DNA of 64,000 nt from contig CAVSQS010000005.1 of NCBI GenBank assembly GCA_963730165.1, positions 62,001 to 126,000 on the forward strand. The letters run 5' to 3'. Within the stretch, counting starts at the first letter, position 1, and every line of letters starts with the position of its first letter. This document shows, piece by piece, positions 48,512 through 57,991 of this stretch. The notes beneath the pieces are model-generated. The model searched no databases. It was not told where the DNA came from and saw nothing but the letters and a program-made list of their open reading frames with translations. This DNA comes from DASSQJ01 sp963730165. GTDB taxonomy: Bacteria; Actinomycetota; Actinomycetes; Actinomycetales; Dermatophilaceae. The position numbers were made by a program, and so were the translations under genes.

Positions 48512-50269
48512 TCAGGTCCCGGCCACCGCCAGGGCGTTGCCCTCGCCGCTGTCCGTCCAGCCCGGTGAACTGCGCGCGAGCAGGCGGTCGTCCGAGGTGA
48601 CGACGTACAGGTCACGCTCACCACCGGTGGTGGTGATGGCCACCGCGCCGTCGACCGGGGGGAGGCTGCGGACGTCGCGCCCGACACTGAGCACGGTCGG
48701 CGCGGCCCGGGTGGAACCGACCCGGGCGATGGTCGCGACATCGGTGCTGTCGACCCAGGTCAGCCCGAGGGCATCGGTCACGGTCGGGCTCAGCGACATC
48801 GGGGCGGCGAGCCGCTCGGGCCGTGCCCCGGCTCCGCGCACGACGCCGGCGAGGTCGACCCGCGCGTCCTTCCCGTCGAGGGTGGTGGAGAGGATCGCCA
48901 CGCGGTCGCCGTCGGCCGCCACCCGCGACTCCACGACCCGGCGGTCGGCCAGCCAGTCGGCGTTCACCGGGGTGGCGGCCGATGTCTGCGGGTTCGCCGG
49001 GTCGGCACCGACCGCCACGACCCAGAGCCGCTCCCCGCCGTCACCGACCCCACCCACCCAGAGGTAGCCGCGGCGGTCGTACGCGGGGCTCCCCAGCCGT
49101 GACCCGAACGCCGGGACCTCGTAGCGGGTGCCACCCTGCCAGCGCGAGATGCCGTTGCCGCCGGGGTCGACCGCGGCCAGCTCGCCACCGTTGGGTGACA
49201 GGGCGAGACGGGTGTACTCCCGTGGCACCTTGGGGTACTCGGGCGTACCGGAGGACGGGGACTGCACGGCCGCCCCGGTCGGGTCGAACGTCGTGACCTC
49301 CGCGCCGCGGCGGACCACCGGGCTCGCGAGCTGCGGGGCGGGGCGAGCCGGCCAGCCGATGTCGGCGAGTGAGTTGGCCGGGCCGTCGAGGCCGAGCAGG
49401 TCGACGGGCGTGCCGTTGACCGACAGCGCGACCCGGTTGACCGACAGGTCCTGGTTGAGCGTCGTGATGAACTGCGCCCACAGGTTCTGCCGGGTCAGCT
49501 CCTCCGGGTCGAGCCGCGGCCCGACGAGGTTGACGGTGGCGAGGCCGTTGTCGAGCGACACGGCGTCACCGAGCAGCCGCGCGCCCTGAGGGACGGCCGT
49601 CGTCGCGGCCCCCGCGAGGTACTCGGGCACCGGGTCGAGCTGGGCCCGTGCGAGCCGCGTCGCGAGCTTGTCGAGGGGGAACCAGCGCACGTCGGGGACG
49701 GTTGCCCGCTGGCTCGTCGAGATGTAGGTGAGGTCGAACGGCTGGACCAGCCGGGTGACGTCACCGCGCTGGATCCACCGCCCGAAGCCCTCCGGCAGGG
49801 CGCTGATCCGCCACTCGTCGCTCGCGTCGGTCAGGGTGAACGTCGCGCTCACCTCGGCTCCCGGCGCCGCGGGTGTGTACCGGCCGTCGGCCGCCACCGT
49901 GCCCGCCGGGGTCGCGGTCACCCTGACGTGGGTGTCGTCGATCCGTGTCGCGGTCGGCGGCGTGTCGTCGGCGAGGAGGACGAGGGTCGCGTCCGGGTTC
50001 CACTGCTCGGCCACGGAGATCGTGAGGAACTGTTTGGCGTTGTCGTAGAGGGCGTCGCTCGCCGAACCGGCCCGGATGAAGCCGCTGACGATGTCCTCCG
50101 GGTCGTCTCCCCGGCCCGGGCCGGGGAAGATGTAGCGCAGGTTCGCGCTCGGCGCCTGCTCGGAGCCCACCTCGAGCCCCGGCTGCACGGGCCCGCCACC
50201 GGACAGGCCGCCGCACCCGGCGAGGAGCAGGGCGACCGCGAGCAGCACCAGGGTGCGCAGCCGGCTCAT
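48512..50269 (-). CDS. lpqB: LpqB lipoprotein, MtrB-associated
   Basis: A 585-residue exported lipoprotein: signal peptide with lipobox LLLAGC (Cys19), a GerMN-like domain (about 190-320) and a C-terminal beta-propeller-like half. In mycobacteria and Streptomyces LpqB binds the extracellular part of MtrB and tunes MtrA phosphorylation. ATG 50269 overlaps the mtrB stop (ATGA), so translation is coupled. Confidence 0.95.
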   Translation of the reverse strand: MSRLRTLVLLAVALLLAGCGGLSGGGPVQPGLEVGSEQAPSANLRYIFPGPGRGDDPEDIVSGFIRAGSASDALYDNAKQFLTISVAEQWNPDATLVLLADDTPPTATRIDDTHVRVTATPAGTVAADGRYTPAAPGAEVSATFTLTDASDEWRISALPEGFGRWIQRGDVTRLVQPFDLTYISTSQRATVPDVRWFPLDKLATRLARAQLDPVPEYLAGAATTAVPQGARLLGDAVSLDNGLATVNLVGPRLDPEELTRQNLWAQFITTLNQDLSVNRVALSVNGTPVDLLGLDGPANSLADIGWPARPAPQLASPVVRRGAEVTTFDPTGAAVQSPSSGTPEYPKVPREYTRLALSPNGGELAAVDPGGNGISRWQGGTRYEVPAFGSRLGSPAYDRRGYLWVGGVGDGGERLWVVAVGADPANPQTSAATPVNADWLADRRVVESRVAADGDRVAILSTTLDGKDARVDLAGVVRGAGARPERLAAPMSLSPTVTDALGLTWVDSTDVATIARVGSTRAAPTVLSVGRDVRSLPPVDGAVAITTTGGERDLYVVTSDDRLLARSSPGWTDSGEGNALAVAGT

Positions 50270-51927
50270 CGCGACTCCGTCGGGCTGAGCGCCACCGGCG
50301 AGCCGTGCAGCGTGTCGCCGGACCGCTGCGGGAGGGTGAGCCGGAACCGCGAGCCCACGCCCGGCTCGCCCCATGCCTGGAGCCAGCCGTTGTGGAGGCG
50401 CGCGTCCTCGAGCGAGATGGACAGGCCGAGCCCGGTGCCCCCCGTCGTGCGGGCCCGGGCGGGGTCACCTCGCCAGAAGCGGGTGAAGACGTTGGCCGCC
50501 TCGCCGGGCTTCAGGCCGACGCCGTGGTCCTTGACGACGACGGCGACCGCTCCCCCGCCGACGCCGATGTGGATATCGATCGGCCGGCCCTCGCCGTGCT
50601 CGATGGCGTTGACGACGAGGTTGCGCAGGATGCGCTCGACCCGCCGCTCGTCGACGTCCGCGTGGGCCGGGCCCTCGGGGGCGTGCACCTCGACGGTGCT
50701 GCCCCGGCGCTCGGCGAGCGGTCGAGCGGCCTCGACGACCTGCTGGACGGTGCCGCAGAGGTCGACGGTCTCGATGTCGAGCGCCGCCGCCCCGGCGTCG
50801 AAGCGGCTGATCTCGAGCAGGTCGGCGAGCAGCGCCTCGAACCGGTCGAGCTCACCGGCGAGCAGCTCGGCGGAGCGAGACGTCACCGGGTCGAACTCCC
50901 CGCGCGAATCGTGGATGACGTCGACCGCCATCCGGATCGTCGTGAGCGGCGTCCGCAGCTCGTGCGACACGTCGGAGACGAAGCGCTGCTGCACCGCCGA
51001 GAGACCCTCGAGCTGCCGGATCTGCTGCTGGAGGCTGTCGGCCATCCCGTTGAACGAGGTGGCGAGCAGGGCGAGGTCGTCCTCGCCACGGGCCGGCATC
51101 CGCTCGTTGAGGCGCCCCGCGGAGAGCCGTTGGGCGACCTCGCTGGCCCGCCGCACCGGGGCGACCACCTGGCGGGTGACGACCCACGCGACCCCGCCGA
51201 CGAGGAGGGTGAGGATCACCCCGGCGAGGAGGAAGGAGTTGCCGATGAGGTCCATCGTCGCGACCTCCTGCTCCATCGGGTAGATGAAGTAGAGGGCGTA
51301 CGGGCCCGCACCGGGGATGGCGACGATGCTGCCGACGACGACCGCCGGCACCTCGCGGCCGGCCACCGAGATCGTCGCCTGCTGCACCTGCTGGCGGCCG
51401 GGGTCGTCGGCGACGGCCTCCTCGAGCTCGGGGCTGATGACCGAGGTGTCGACGAGGTTCTTCGGGCTCGAGAGCTCGACGAGCACGATGTCGCTGTCGT
51501 TGTTCACGGCCCGGCTCATGACGACGTAGCGGCTGGGGTCCTCCGGTCCGGGCGCACTGAGGATCGTCGACATGATGTCGCTGGCGGTCTGGTTCAGCTC
51601 ACCGACCGAGGTCGAGGTCGTCGCGTCCCAGTACGACTGCGCCTCGGCGGTCAGCGCGAGGGACTCGTACTCGGACTGGGTGACGCGGTCGCGCTCCAAG
51701 CCGCTGGCGATCTGGGAGTGCAGGACGCCGCCGAGGACCGACACGACGGCGAGGCCGAGCAGCATCGTCGTCGTGATGACCCGCAGCTGCAGCGACTGGC
51801 GCCACCGCCGCCGGAACCGGGCCGCCCGGGCGCGCAGCCGCTCCACGAGGTCGAGGACCCCGTGGCGGAACGCACGCATCCACCCCACGCGGGGCTGCCG
51901 AGCGTGCAGCTCGGCCGAGCCGGCCAC
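50266..51927 (-). CDS. mtrB: Sensor histidine kinase MtrB
   Basis: A 553-residue membrane kinase: TM1 (about 50-70), an extracytoplasmic domain, TM2 (about 230-250), a HAMP region (APVRRASEVAQRLSAGRLNE), the phospho-acceptor helix FVSDVSHELRTPLTTIRMAV and a HATPase domain (NLVVNAIEHGEG, VKDHGVGLKPGEA, TGLGLSISLE). With MtrA it couples cell-wall synthesis and division to envelope state. GTG 51927 lies two bases after the mtrA stop. Confidence 0.96.
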   Translation of the reverse strand: MAGSAELHARQPRVGWMRAFRHGVLDLVERLRARAARFRRRWRQSLQLRVITTTMLLGLAVVSVLGGVLHSQIASGLERDRVTQSEYESLALTAEAQSYWDATTSTSVGELNQTASDIMSTILSAPGPEDPSRYVVMSRAVNNDSDIVLVELSSPKNLVDTSVISPELEEAVADDPGRQQVQQATISVAGREVPAVVVGSIVAIPGAGPYALYFIYPMEQEVATMDLIGNSFLLAGVILTLLVGGVAWVVTRQVVAPVRRASEVAQRLSAGRLNERMPARGEDDLALLATSFNGMADSLQQQIRQLEGLSAVQQRFVSDVSHELRTPLTTIRMAVDVIHDSRGEFDPVTSRSAELLAGELDRFEALLADLLEISRFDAGAAALDIETVDLCGTVQQVVEAARPLAERRGSTVEVHAPEGPAHADVDERRVERILRNLVVNAIEHGEGRPIDIHIGVGGGAVAVVVKDHGVGLKPGEAANVFTRFWRGDPARARTTGGTGLGLSISLEDARLHNGWLQAWGEPGVGSRFRLTLPQRSGDTLHGSPVALSPTESR

Positions 51928-51929
51928 GC

Positions 51930-52607
<678 letters not shown>

Positions 52608-52721
52608 GACGTCTCCGTTCCTTGCCCCGGTGTCACCGACCGCGCACATGATCCCACAGCATCCTCCGAAGCCGTCCGGCCACCCGGCCTCGCGCTCCCG
52701 GACGGTCGGCTCCCCGGCGAC

Positions 52722-52727
52722 TACGCT
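52722..52727 (+). promoter_or_regulatory. -10 box of leaderless sensor gene
   Basis: TACGCT six bases before GTG 52734; no Shine-Dalgarno. Confidence 0.5.
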
Positions 52728-52733
52728 GACCCC

Positions 52734-54332
52734 GTGACCCGTCTCAGCCGGTTTCCGTCGATCGACGCGTCGACGAAGATCCGGCTCGCGTTCGCGGTCC
52801 TCGCGCTCTTCATCAGCATCGCCGTTCCCGCTCCAGCCGCACGGGTCCTGCCGTGGCTGATCATCGTCGTCATCATCGACCTCGTCATCGTCGCGCTCGA
52901 CCGGATGCCGATCTCGCGCAGAGGCCTGCTCGACGGCATCGTCCTCACCCTCCTGGCGGTCGACGCCGCGGCGGCCGGGATCGGGTACGCCCTCGGCGGC
53001 ATCGGCGCCTCGCTACTGCTCCTCATCCCCGCCTACCACGCCGGGACCCGCTTCGGCCGGCTCGGCTTCCTCCTCTCCTGCGTCGTCGGAGTCGGCGCCT
53101 ACGTGATGGCCGGGTACAGCACCGAGGGTGAGTTCGTCGTCGACTTCGGCGTCATCTCGTGGCTCGCCGCCGCCCTCGTGCTCGGCGGGCTCGGGGTGTG
53201 GAACCAGCGGCTGGCCGCCGAGCAGGGTGAACTCAACGCGGATCCGGCCGCCCGCGAGGCGGTCGAGCTCATCCAGCGGCTGCGCGACATCTCCGGCGAG
53301 ATGTCGACCGGTCTCGACGCCCCCGCGAGCGCGTCCCTGGCTCTCGACCTGCTCGCCGCGTCGGTACCCTCGACCCGCAGCGCCGTCCTCGTCACCGAGG
53401 ACAGCGAGCACCTCGTCCCCGTCGCGCTGCGCGGCTCGACCCGGGCGCCGTGGCACGTCGCCGAGGACGTCTCGCGCATCCTCGACCAGAGCCCGTCGAA
53501 GTGGCGGCCCACCGAGGTCGGCTTCGTCGACGAGTACGGCCGCCGGCAGGCACTGGTCACCCCGTTCGCCTTCGGCACCGGCCCAGCCACCGTCGTCGTC
53601 GTCGAGCGCAGCGTCGACCGCCCGTTCACGGAGGAGGAGAAGCGGGCGACGCTCGACCTGACCCGGCGGCTCGCCCCGACCGTCCAGGCCGGGCTCCTCT
53701 TCGGCAACCTCAAGCAGTACGCGAGCCTCGAGGAGCGCAACCGGATCGCCCGCGACATCCACGACGGCATCGCCCAGGAGCTCGCCGCGCTCGGCTACAG
53801 CGTCGACGCCCTCCGGATGCAGGCCGGGCAGCCCGGCACCCCCCTGCGCGACGGCCTCGACCGGCTGCGCGACCAACTGAGCGACGCGATGGCCGACCTG
53901 CGCCTGCACATCACTGACCTGCGTGTCGCCGAGCGGCCGGGCTCCGGCCTCGGCGCGGTGCTCGGCGGCGCGGTCCAGAGCTTCGGCAGCATGACCGGCG
54001 TCCGGACGACGTTCTCGGTGAGCGAGGGCCGGCGCCGGCTCGACCCGCAGGTCGAGATCCTCATCCACCGCCTCGTCATGGATGTGCTCGCCGACGCGCA
54101 GGCTGCCGGGGCGAAGAACGCCTGGGTCACCCTGAGCACTTCGGTCGTCGGACCTGCCACCGTCGAGGTCTCCCACGACGGCGATGCCGAGCGGGCCAAG
54201 CGCCTGTTCCGGCGGCCTCCGCTCGGCGATCTCGACGGGACACTTTCGCTGACCTCCGAGCCCAAGGGCCGCACGACCGTTAGCCTGACGATCGAACAGG
54301 CAGAACGCGTCGGAGCGTTCGACATGCCCTGA
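52734..54332 (+). CDS. NarL-type sensor kinase with degenerate ATPase domain
   Basis: A 532-residue membrane protein: four or five helices (about 15-150), a GAF-like domain (about 190-320), a HisKA_3 helix with the phospho-acceptor region RIARDIHDGIAQELAALGYS (His near 343), then a short C-terminal domain where HATPase motifs should be. There the N-box reads VMDVLADAQAAGA and the G1 box VSHDGDAER, so the ATP-binding residues look lost. It may act as a dimer partner or phosphatase rather than a kinase. GTG 52734 is leaderless. Followed 15 bases later by its regulator; both are convergent with the Tad operon. Confidence 0.85.
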   Translation: MTRLSRFPSIDASTKIRLAFAVLALFISIAVPAPAARVLPWLIIVVIIDLVIVALDRMPISRRGLLDGIVLTLLAVDAAAAGIGYALGGIGASLLLLIPAYHAGTRFGRLGFLLSCVVGVGAYVMAGYSTEGEFVVDFGVISWLAAALVLGGLGVWNQRLAAEQGELNADPAAREAVELIQRLRDISGEMSTGLDAPASASLALDLLAASVPSTRSAVLVTEDSEHLVPVALRGSTRAPWHVAEDVSRILDQSPSKWRPTEVGFVDEYGRRQALVTPFAFGTGPATVVVVERSVDRPFTEEEKRATLDLTRRLAPTVQAGLLFGNLKQYASLEERNRIARDIHDGIAQELAALGYSVDALRMQAGQPGTPLRDGLDRLRDQLSDAMADLRLHITDLRVAERPGSGLGAVLGGAVQSFGSMTGVRTTFSVSEGRRRLDPQVEILIHRLVMDVLADAQAAGAKNAWVTLSTSVVGPATVEVSHDGDAERAKRLFRRPPLGDLDGTLSLTSEPKGRTTVSLTIEQAERVGAFDMP

Positions 54333-54347
54333 GCCCGAGGAGGACCG

Positions 54348-55004
54348 ATGGGGATCAGCGTGGTGCTCGTCGACGACCACGCCGTCGTCCGGGAGGCCGT
54401 CGCCGGGATGCTCGACAGCCAGGACGACATCAGCGTCGTCGGTCAGGCCGGGTCGCTCGCCGAGGGCAAGGCTCTCTTCGAGAAGCTGCTCCACACGCCG
54501 CCGCCGGGCCGGGTCGTCGCCGTCGTCGACGTGACGATGCCCGACGGCAGCGGGCTCTCGCTTGTCCGCTCGGTGCGCGAGCGCTCCAAGGACATCGGCC
54601 TCGTCGTGCTCACGATGCTCAACGACGACTCGACGCTGCTGGAGGCCCTCGATGCCGGTGCGTCTGCGCTCGTGCGCAAGAGCGCCCCGGTCGACCAGGT
54701 CATGTCCGCCGTGCGCCGGGCCGCCGAGTTCCCGCTCGAGTTCTCCGCGAGCGGCCTCGCCGAGGCGATGCGCCGCCAGAACGACGCCCCGCAGACCAAC
54801 CTCACCTCCCGCGAGACCGAGGTGCTGCGCCTCCTCGTCGAGGGCGCGTCCGTGGCGCAGGTCGGCAAGCAGCTCTATATGAGCCCGTCGACCGTCAAGA
54901 CCCACATCGGCAAGATCTACGACAAGCTCGGTGCCCACAACCGGGCCAGCGCCGTCATCGCCGCCGTACGGCTCGGCCTCGTCGCCGACGTCGAGCGGGC
55001 CTGA
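54348..55004 (+). CDS. NarL/LuxR-family response regulator next to Tad operon
   Basis: A 218-residue regulator: receiver with VLVDDHAVVREAVAGML, phospho-Asp in VAVVDVTMPDGSG and a C-terminal LuxR HTH (LTSRETEVLRLLVEGASVAQ, then MSPSTVKTHIGKIYDKL). The usual Lys is in LVRKSAPV. ATG 54348 follows GAGGAGG. Co-transcribed with the sensor gene upstream. Its place at the end of the Tad locus suggests a role in pilus control, but the targets are unknown. Confidence 0.92.
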   Translation: MGISVVLVDDHAVVREAVAGMLDSQDDISVVGQAGSLAEGKALFEKLLHTPPPGRVVAVVDVTMPDGSGLSLVRSVRERSKDIGLVVLTMLNDDSTLLEALDAGASALVRKSAPVDQVMSAVRRAAEFPLEFSASGLAEAMRRQNDAPQTNLTSRETEVLRLLVEGASVAQVGKQLYMSPSTVKTHIGKIYDKLGAHNRASAVIAAVRLGLVADVERA

Positions 55005-55019
55005 CGCTCCAGGACAGGT

Positions 55020-55060
55020 ACGACGAGGGCCCCGTCCGATTCGGACGGGGCCCTCGTCGT
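55020..55060. terminator. Strong bidirectional terminator
   Basis: Perfect 19-bp arms ACGACGAGGGCCCCGTCCG (55020-55038) and CGGACGGGGCCCTCGTCGT (55042-55060), three-base loop, between the convergent regulator gene and the Tad operon. Confidence 0.95.
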
Positions 55061-55077
55061 GTCACGGAGCCCGAGCG

Positions 55078-55989
55078 TCAGAGCTTCGAGAAGACGTCGA
55101 TGATCTGGATCGCGCCCGGGCCGAGGATGATGATGAAGATCGCGGGGAACATGCAGAGGAGCAGCGGGAAGAGGATCTTGACGGTGACCTTCTGCGCCTT
55201 CTCCTCAGCGCGTTGGCGGCGGACGACCCGCATCTCCTTGGTCTGCTCACGCAGGACCGCAGCGATCGGGAGACCGAGCCGGTCGGCCTGCACCAGCGCG
55301 CTGACGAAGTTCTTCATCTCGGGGGCGGTGGTGCGCTCACCAAGGCCGGCAAACGCCTCACCGCGAGACTTCCCGATCTGCATCTCGGAGAGGACGCGAG
55401 CGAACTCCCCCGCGATGGGCCCGGTGACGGTCCGCGCGACCTGGAGGATGGCGGCATCGAAACCCTGGCCCGCCTCGACGCAGACGGTGAGCATGTCCAG
55501 CGCATCCGCAAGCCCCTTGCGCATCTCCTGTTGGCGCTTCTGCCCGGCGTTGTAGAGCAGGATGTCCGGGATGAAGAAGCCGAAGGCGCCAGCCGCGGCC
55601 GCCAGGAGGAGGCCGGTCAGGGTGAACCCGAGGAGGAGGAGCACGACCACCACGCCCACCAGCAGACCCAACCCCTTGGCGCCCATGATCCGTTCGACGG
55701 ACCAGGCTGCCGGGTTACCAGCCCGATCGAGAGCCTTGGCGATGCGGCTTCCCGTACCGGACGGGGAGATCCGGTAGGCGAGCTGTCGCATGCGATCCAG
55801 CATCGGCGCGAGAAGCCGATCCTGAACACCGAGCTCGCTTCGGCCCACCTCTTGGGTCGTCGGCTGGTGGTTGAGCAGCTCCAGGGAGCGGGCCACGCCG
55901 GTGGACCGGCTGGAGCCCACCACCGTGGCAAGCACGAGCAGCATGATGGCCGCCATGACCAGCCCGACACCCACGAGCAGCAGTCCCAT
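55078..55989 (-). CDS. tadC: TadC-type type II secretion F protein
   Basis: A 303-residue inner-membrane platform protein of the Tad pilus. T2SSF domain about 155-290 (GLADALDMLTVCVEAGQGFD, then GEAFAGLGERTTAPEMKNFV); helices at the N terminus, about 105-145 and at the end (ILFPLLLCMFPAIFIIILGP). It would form the platform with the vWA-TadB fusion encoded one base upstream. Last gene of the operon. Confidence 0.94.
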   Translation of the reverse strand: MGLLLVGVGLVMAAIMLLVLATVVGSSRSTGVARSLELLNHQPTTQEVGRSELGVQDRLLAPMLDRMRQLAYRISPSGTGSRIAKALDRAGNPAAWSVERIMGAKGLGLLVGVVVVLLLLGFTLTGLLLAAAAGAFGFFIPDILLYNAGQKRQQEMRKGLADALDMLTVCVEAGQGFDAAILQVARTVTGPIAGEFARVLSEMQIGKSRGEAFAGLGERTTAPEMKNFVSALVQADRLGLPIAAVLREQTKEMRVVRRQRAEEKAQKVTVKILFPLLLCMFPAIFIIILGPGAIQIIDVFSKL

Positions 55990-55990
55990 A

Positions 55991-57991
55991 TCAGACCTCG
56001 ATCTTGACGACGTTGCGCATCCAGAAGATGCCGATGGTCATGGCGACGATCCCGAAGATCGACATCCCGATGCCGATGAGGGTTGTCCACAAGAGGCTGA
56101 TGTAGTCGTAGTTGACCCACATGATGTAGACGAAGAGCAGAATCGGAAGTGCGATGAGGATGTACGCCGACAGCCGACCTTCCGCCGAGAGAGCCCGCAC
56201 CTGACGATGGAGCATCTCCCGCTCTCGCAGGGTCGCCGCCGTGGTGCGCAGCGTCTCGCCCAGGTTGCCGCCGACGTCGCGCTGGATGCGGATCGCCATC
56301 ACCGCCCAGCGCATGTTGTCACTGTCCATGCGGACGGCCATGTGGTCGAGCGCGTCACTGACGTCCGTCCCGATACGAGCCTCGGCGAGGGCCCTGGAGA
56401 ACTCCTTGGCTGCGGGTTCCGCCGCATCCTTCGAGACCGCATCGAGGGCCTGGAGGAGTGAGAACCCCGAGGCGAGCGAGGTGGCGACGAGCATGAGCAC
56501 GTCCGGCAGGATGACCTCGAACTTCCGGGTCCTGCGACGCGCGAGGAATCGCAGACCGATCGTGGGCACGAACACCCCGAGGAGCACGCCGACAGTCAGC
56601 CCGATCCACGGCGCGGGGGCGAGCAGGAAGAAGCCGACGGCAGCACCGATGACGACGGCCACGAGGCGCAGGACGAACCACTCCCCCGGTCGCCAGCGAA
56701 GGTCGGCGCGGTCCAGTAGCTGCATGGTCCGGGTCGTCGACTCACGACCCTCCATCACGCGGTCACCCATCATCACCAGCTGCTCACTGATGGCCGAGGC
56801 CGAAGGTGCCTGACGTTGCTGCTGAGCGCGGGAGCGACCCAGTCCGTAGGCTTCGACCGCACTGATCCGCTCGGTCCTGCGAGATCTGAAGGCGGGACCC
56901 ATGAAGGCGACCACCAGCAGGAAGATCCCCAGAGTCAGGACGAGGACGGCGGGGACGAGGAACATAGGGTCGATGGCGTTGAGGGGAATCAGCTCCTCGG
57001 TGGGAGCAGCGGCCGTGACGATGGTGGGTCCACCCGTCGGGGTGACCACCGGCGCCGTGTCGCCGAGGTCGATGGTCGACGTCACCTCGAAGTCCCGGCC
57101 GGATGCGGTCCCGGACACCACCAGAGGCTGCGACCCTGACACGCCTGCTGGTCGCGTGACCTCGAGCGCAGCCTGTGACTCGAGGGCCCGGGCCGCCGCC
57201 GTGAAGGCGGTGGAGACGGCCTTGGAGTCGGAGGCGCTGACCACCGAGCCGCCGCCGGCCTCGGCGAACTGCTTGAGCACGTTGAGGTTGCCCTCGTCAC
57301 TCTTGAACCGGACGACCTCCGCGCGGACCTTCGCCTTCTTCAGCGCGTCGAGCGCGGCCTTGCGCTCGGACTTCTCCTTCGCCGCGCCGCCCTCGAGCTC
57401 GGCAACGGTGTCGCCGCCGTCGCTCAGCAGGATGATCGAGCGCTCCCCGTCGGTGCCGAGACCCTTCACCGCGACCTGGACGGCTTGGTAGAGCGCGGTC
57501 TCGCCCTTGGAGCGCAGCGAGGCGACCTCCTTGCTGACCTTCTTGTGGTCAGTCGTCGGGGGCACGTCGATGCCGGCGGTCGAGGCGAACGAGACCATGC
57601 CCACCTTGACGTCCTTCGGCACCGCCGCGAGGAAGTCCTTGACCGCCTTCCGAACGGTCGCCATACCACTGGCGCCCATCGACCCACTCGTGTCGATGAC
57701 GAGCATGGTCGAGCGCTTCTGCTTGGCACCCGGGGTCACGACGATCTTCGCCGGCTTGCCACCCAACGTGGCCTTGACGGATGAGCTGTTGACGGTCAAC
57801 GACTCGTCCGCCCTCAGGACCAGCGTGGCCGTGAGGTCCTTGTCGGTCACCCGGATGTCACTGACCGAGCCGGAGACGGAGTCCGCGGCGAATGCTGACG
57901 GCGCGACGAGGAGCACCCCCGCTACCGCAGCGAGCACGGAGGTCGGTGCGTATCGGCGTAGGAAGAGAAGGAGGCTCTGGACCACCGTCAT
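55991..57991 (-). CDS. tadB: vWA-TadB fusion protein
   Basis: A 666-residue protein joining an exported von Willebrand A domain to a TadB platform. N-terminal signal peptide (about 10-35, ending SAFA); vWA about 90-260 with the MIDAS motif DTSGSMG and LLSDGGD; TM near 345; then a cytoplasmic segment, two helices (about 440-490), T2SSF domain (about 490-625: VILPDVLMLVATSLASGFSL) and C-terminal helices. The vWA part should lie outside the membrane and could bind pilin or surface ligands with a metal ion. ATG 57991 overlaps the cpaF stop (ATGA). Confidence 0.93.
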   Translation of the reverse strand: MTVVQSLLLFLRRYAPTSVLAAVAGVLLVAPSAFAADSVSGSVSDIRVTDKDLTATLVLRADESLTVNSSSVKATLGGKPAKIVVTPGAKQKRSTMLVIDTSGSMGASGMATVRKAVKDFLAAVPKDVKVGMVSFASTAGIDVPPTTDHKKVSKEVASLRSKGETALYQAVQVAVKGLGTDGERSIILLSDGGDTVAELEGGAAKEKSERKAALDALKKAKVRAEVVRFKSDEGNLNVLKQFAEAGGGSVVSASDSKAVSTAFTAAARALESQAALEVTRPAGVSGSQPLVVSGTASGRDFEVTSTIDLGDTAPVVTPTGGPTIVTAAAPTEELIPLNAIDPMFLVPAVLVLTLGIFLLVVAFMGPAFRSRRTERISAVEAYGLGRSRAQQQRQAPSASAISEQLVMMGDRVMEGRESTTRTMQLLDRADLRWRPGEWFVLRLVAVVIGAAVGFFLLAPAPWIGLTVGVLLGVFVPTIGLRFLARRRTRKFEVILPDVLMLVATSLASGFSLLQALDAVSKDAAEPAAKEFSRALAEARIGTDVSDALDHMAVRMDSDNMRWAVMAIRIQRDVGGNLGETLRTTAATLREREMLHRQVRALSAEGRLSAYILIALPILLFVYIMWVNYDYISLLWTTLIGIGMSIFGIVAMTIGIFWMRNVVKIEV

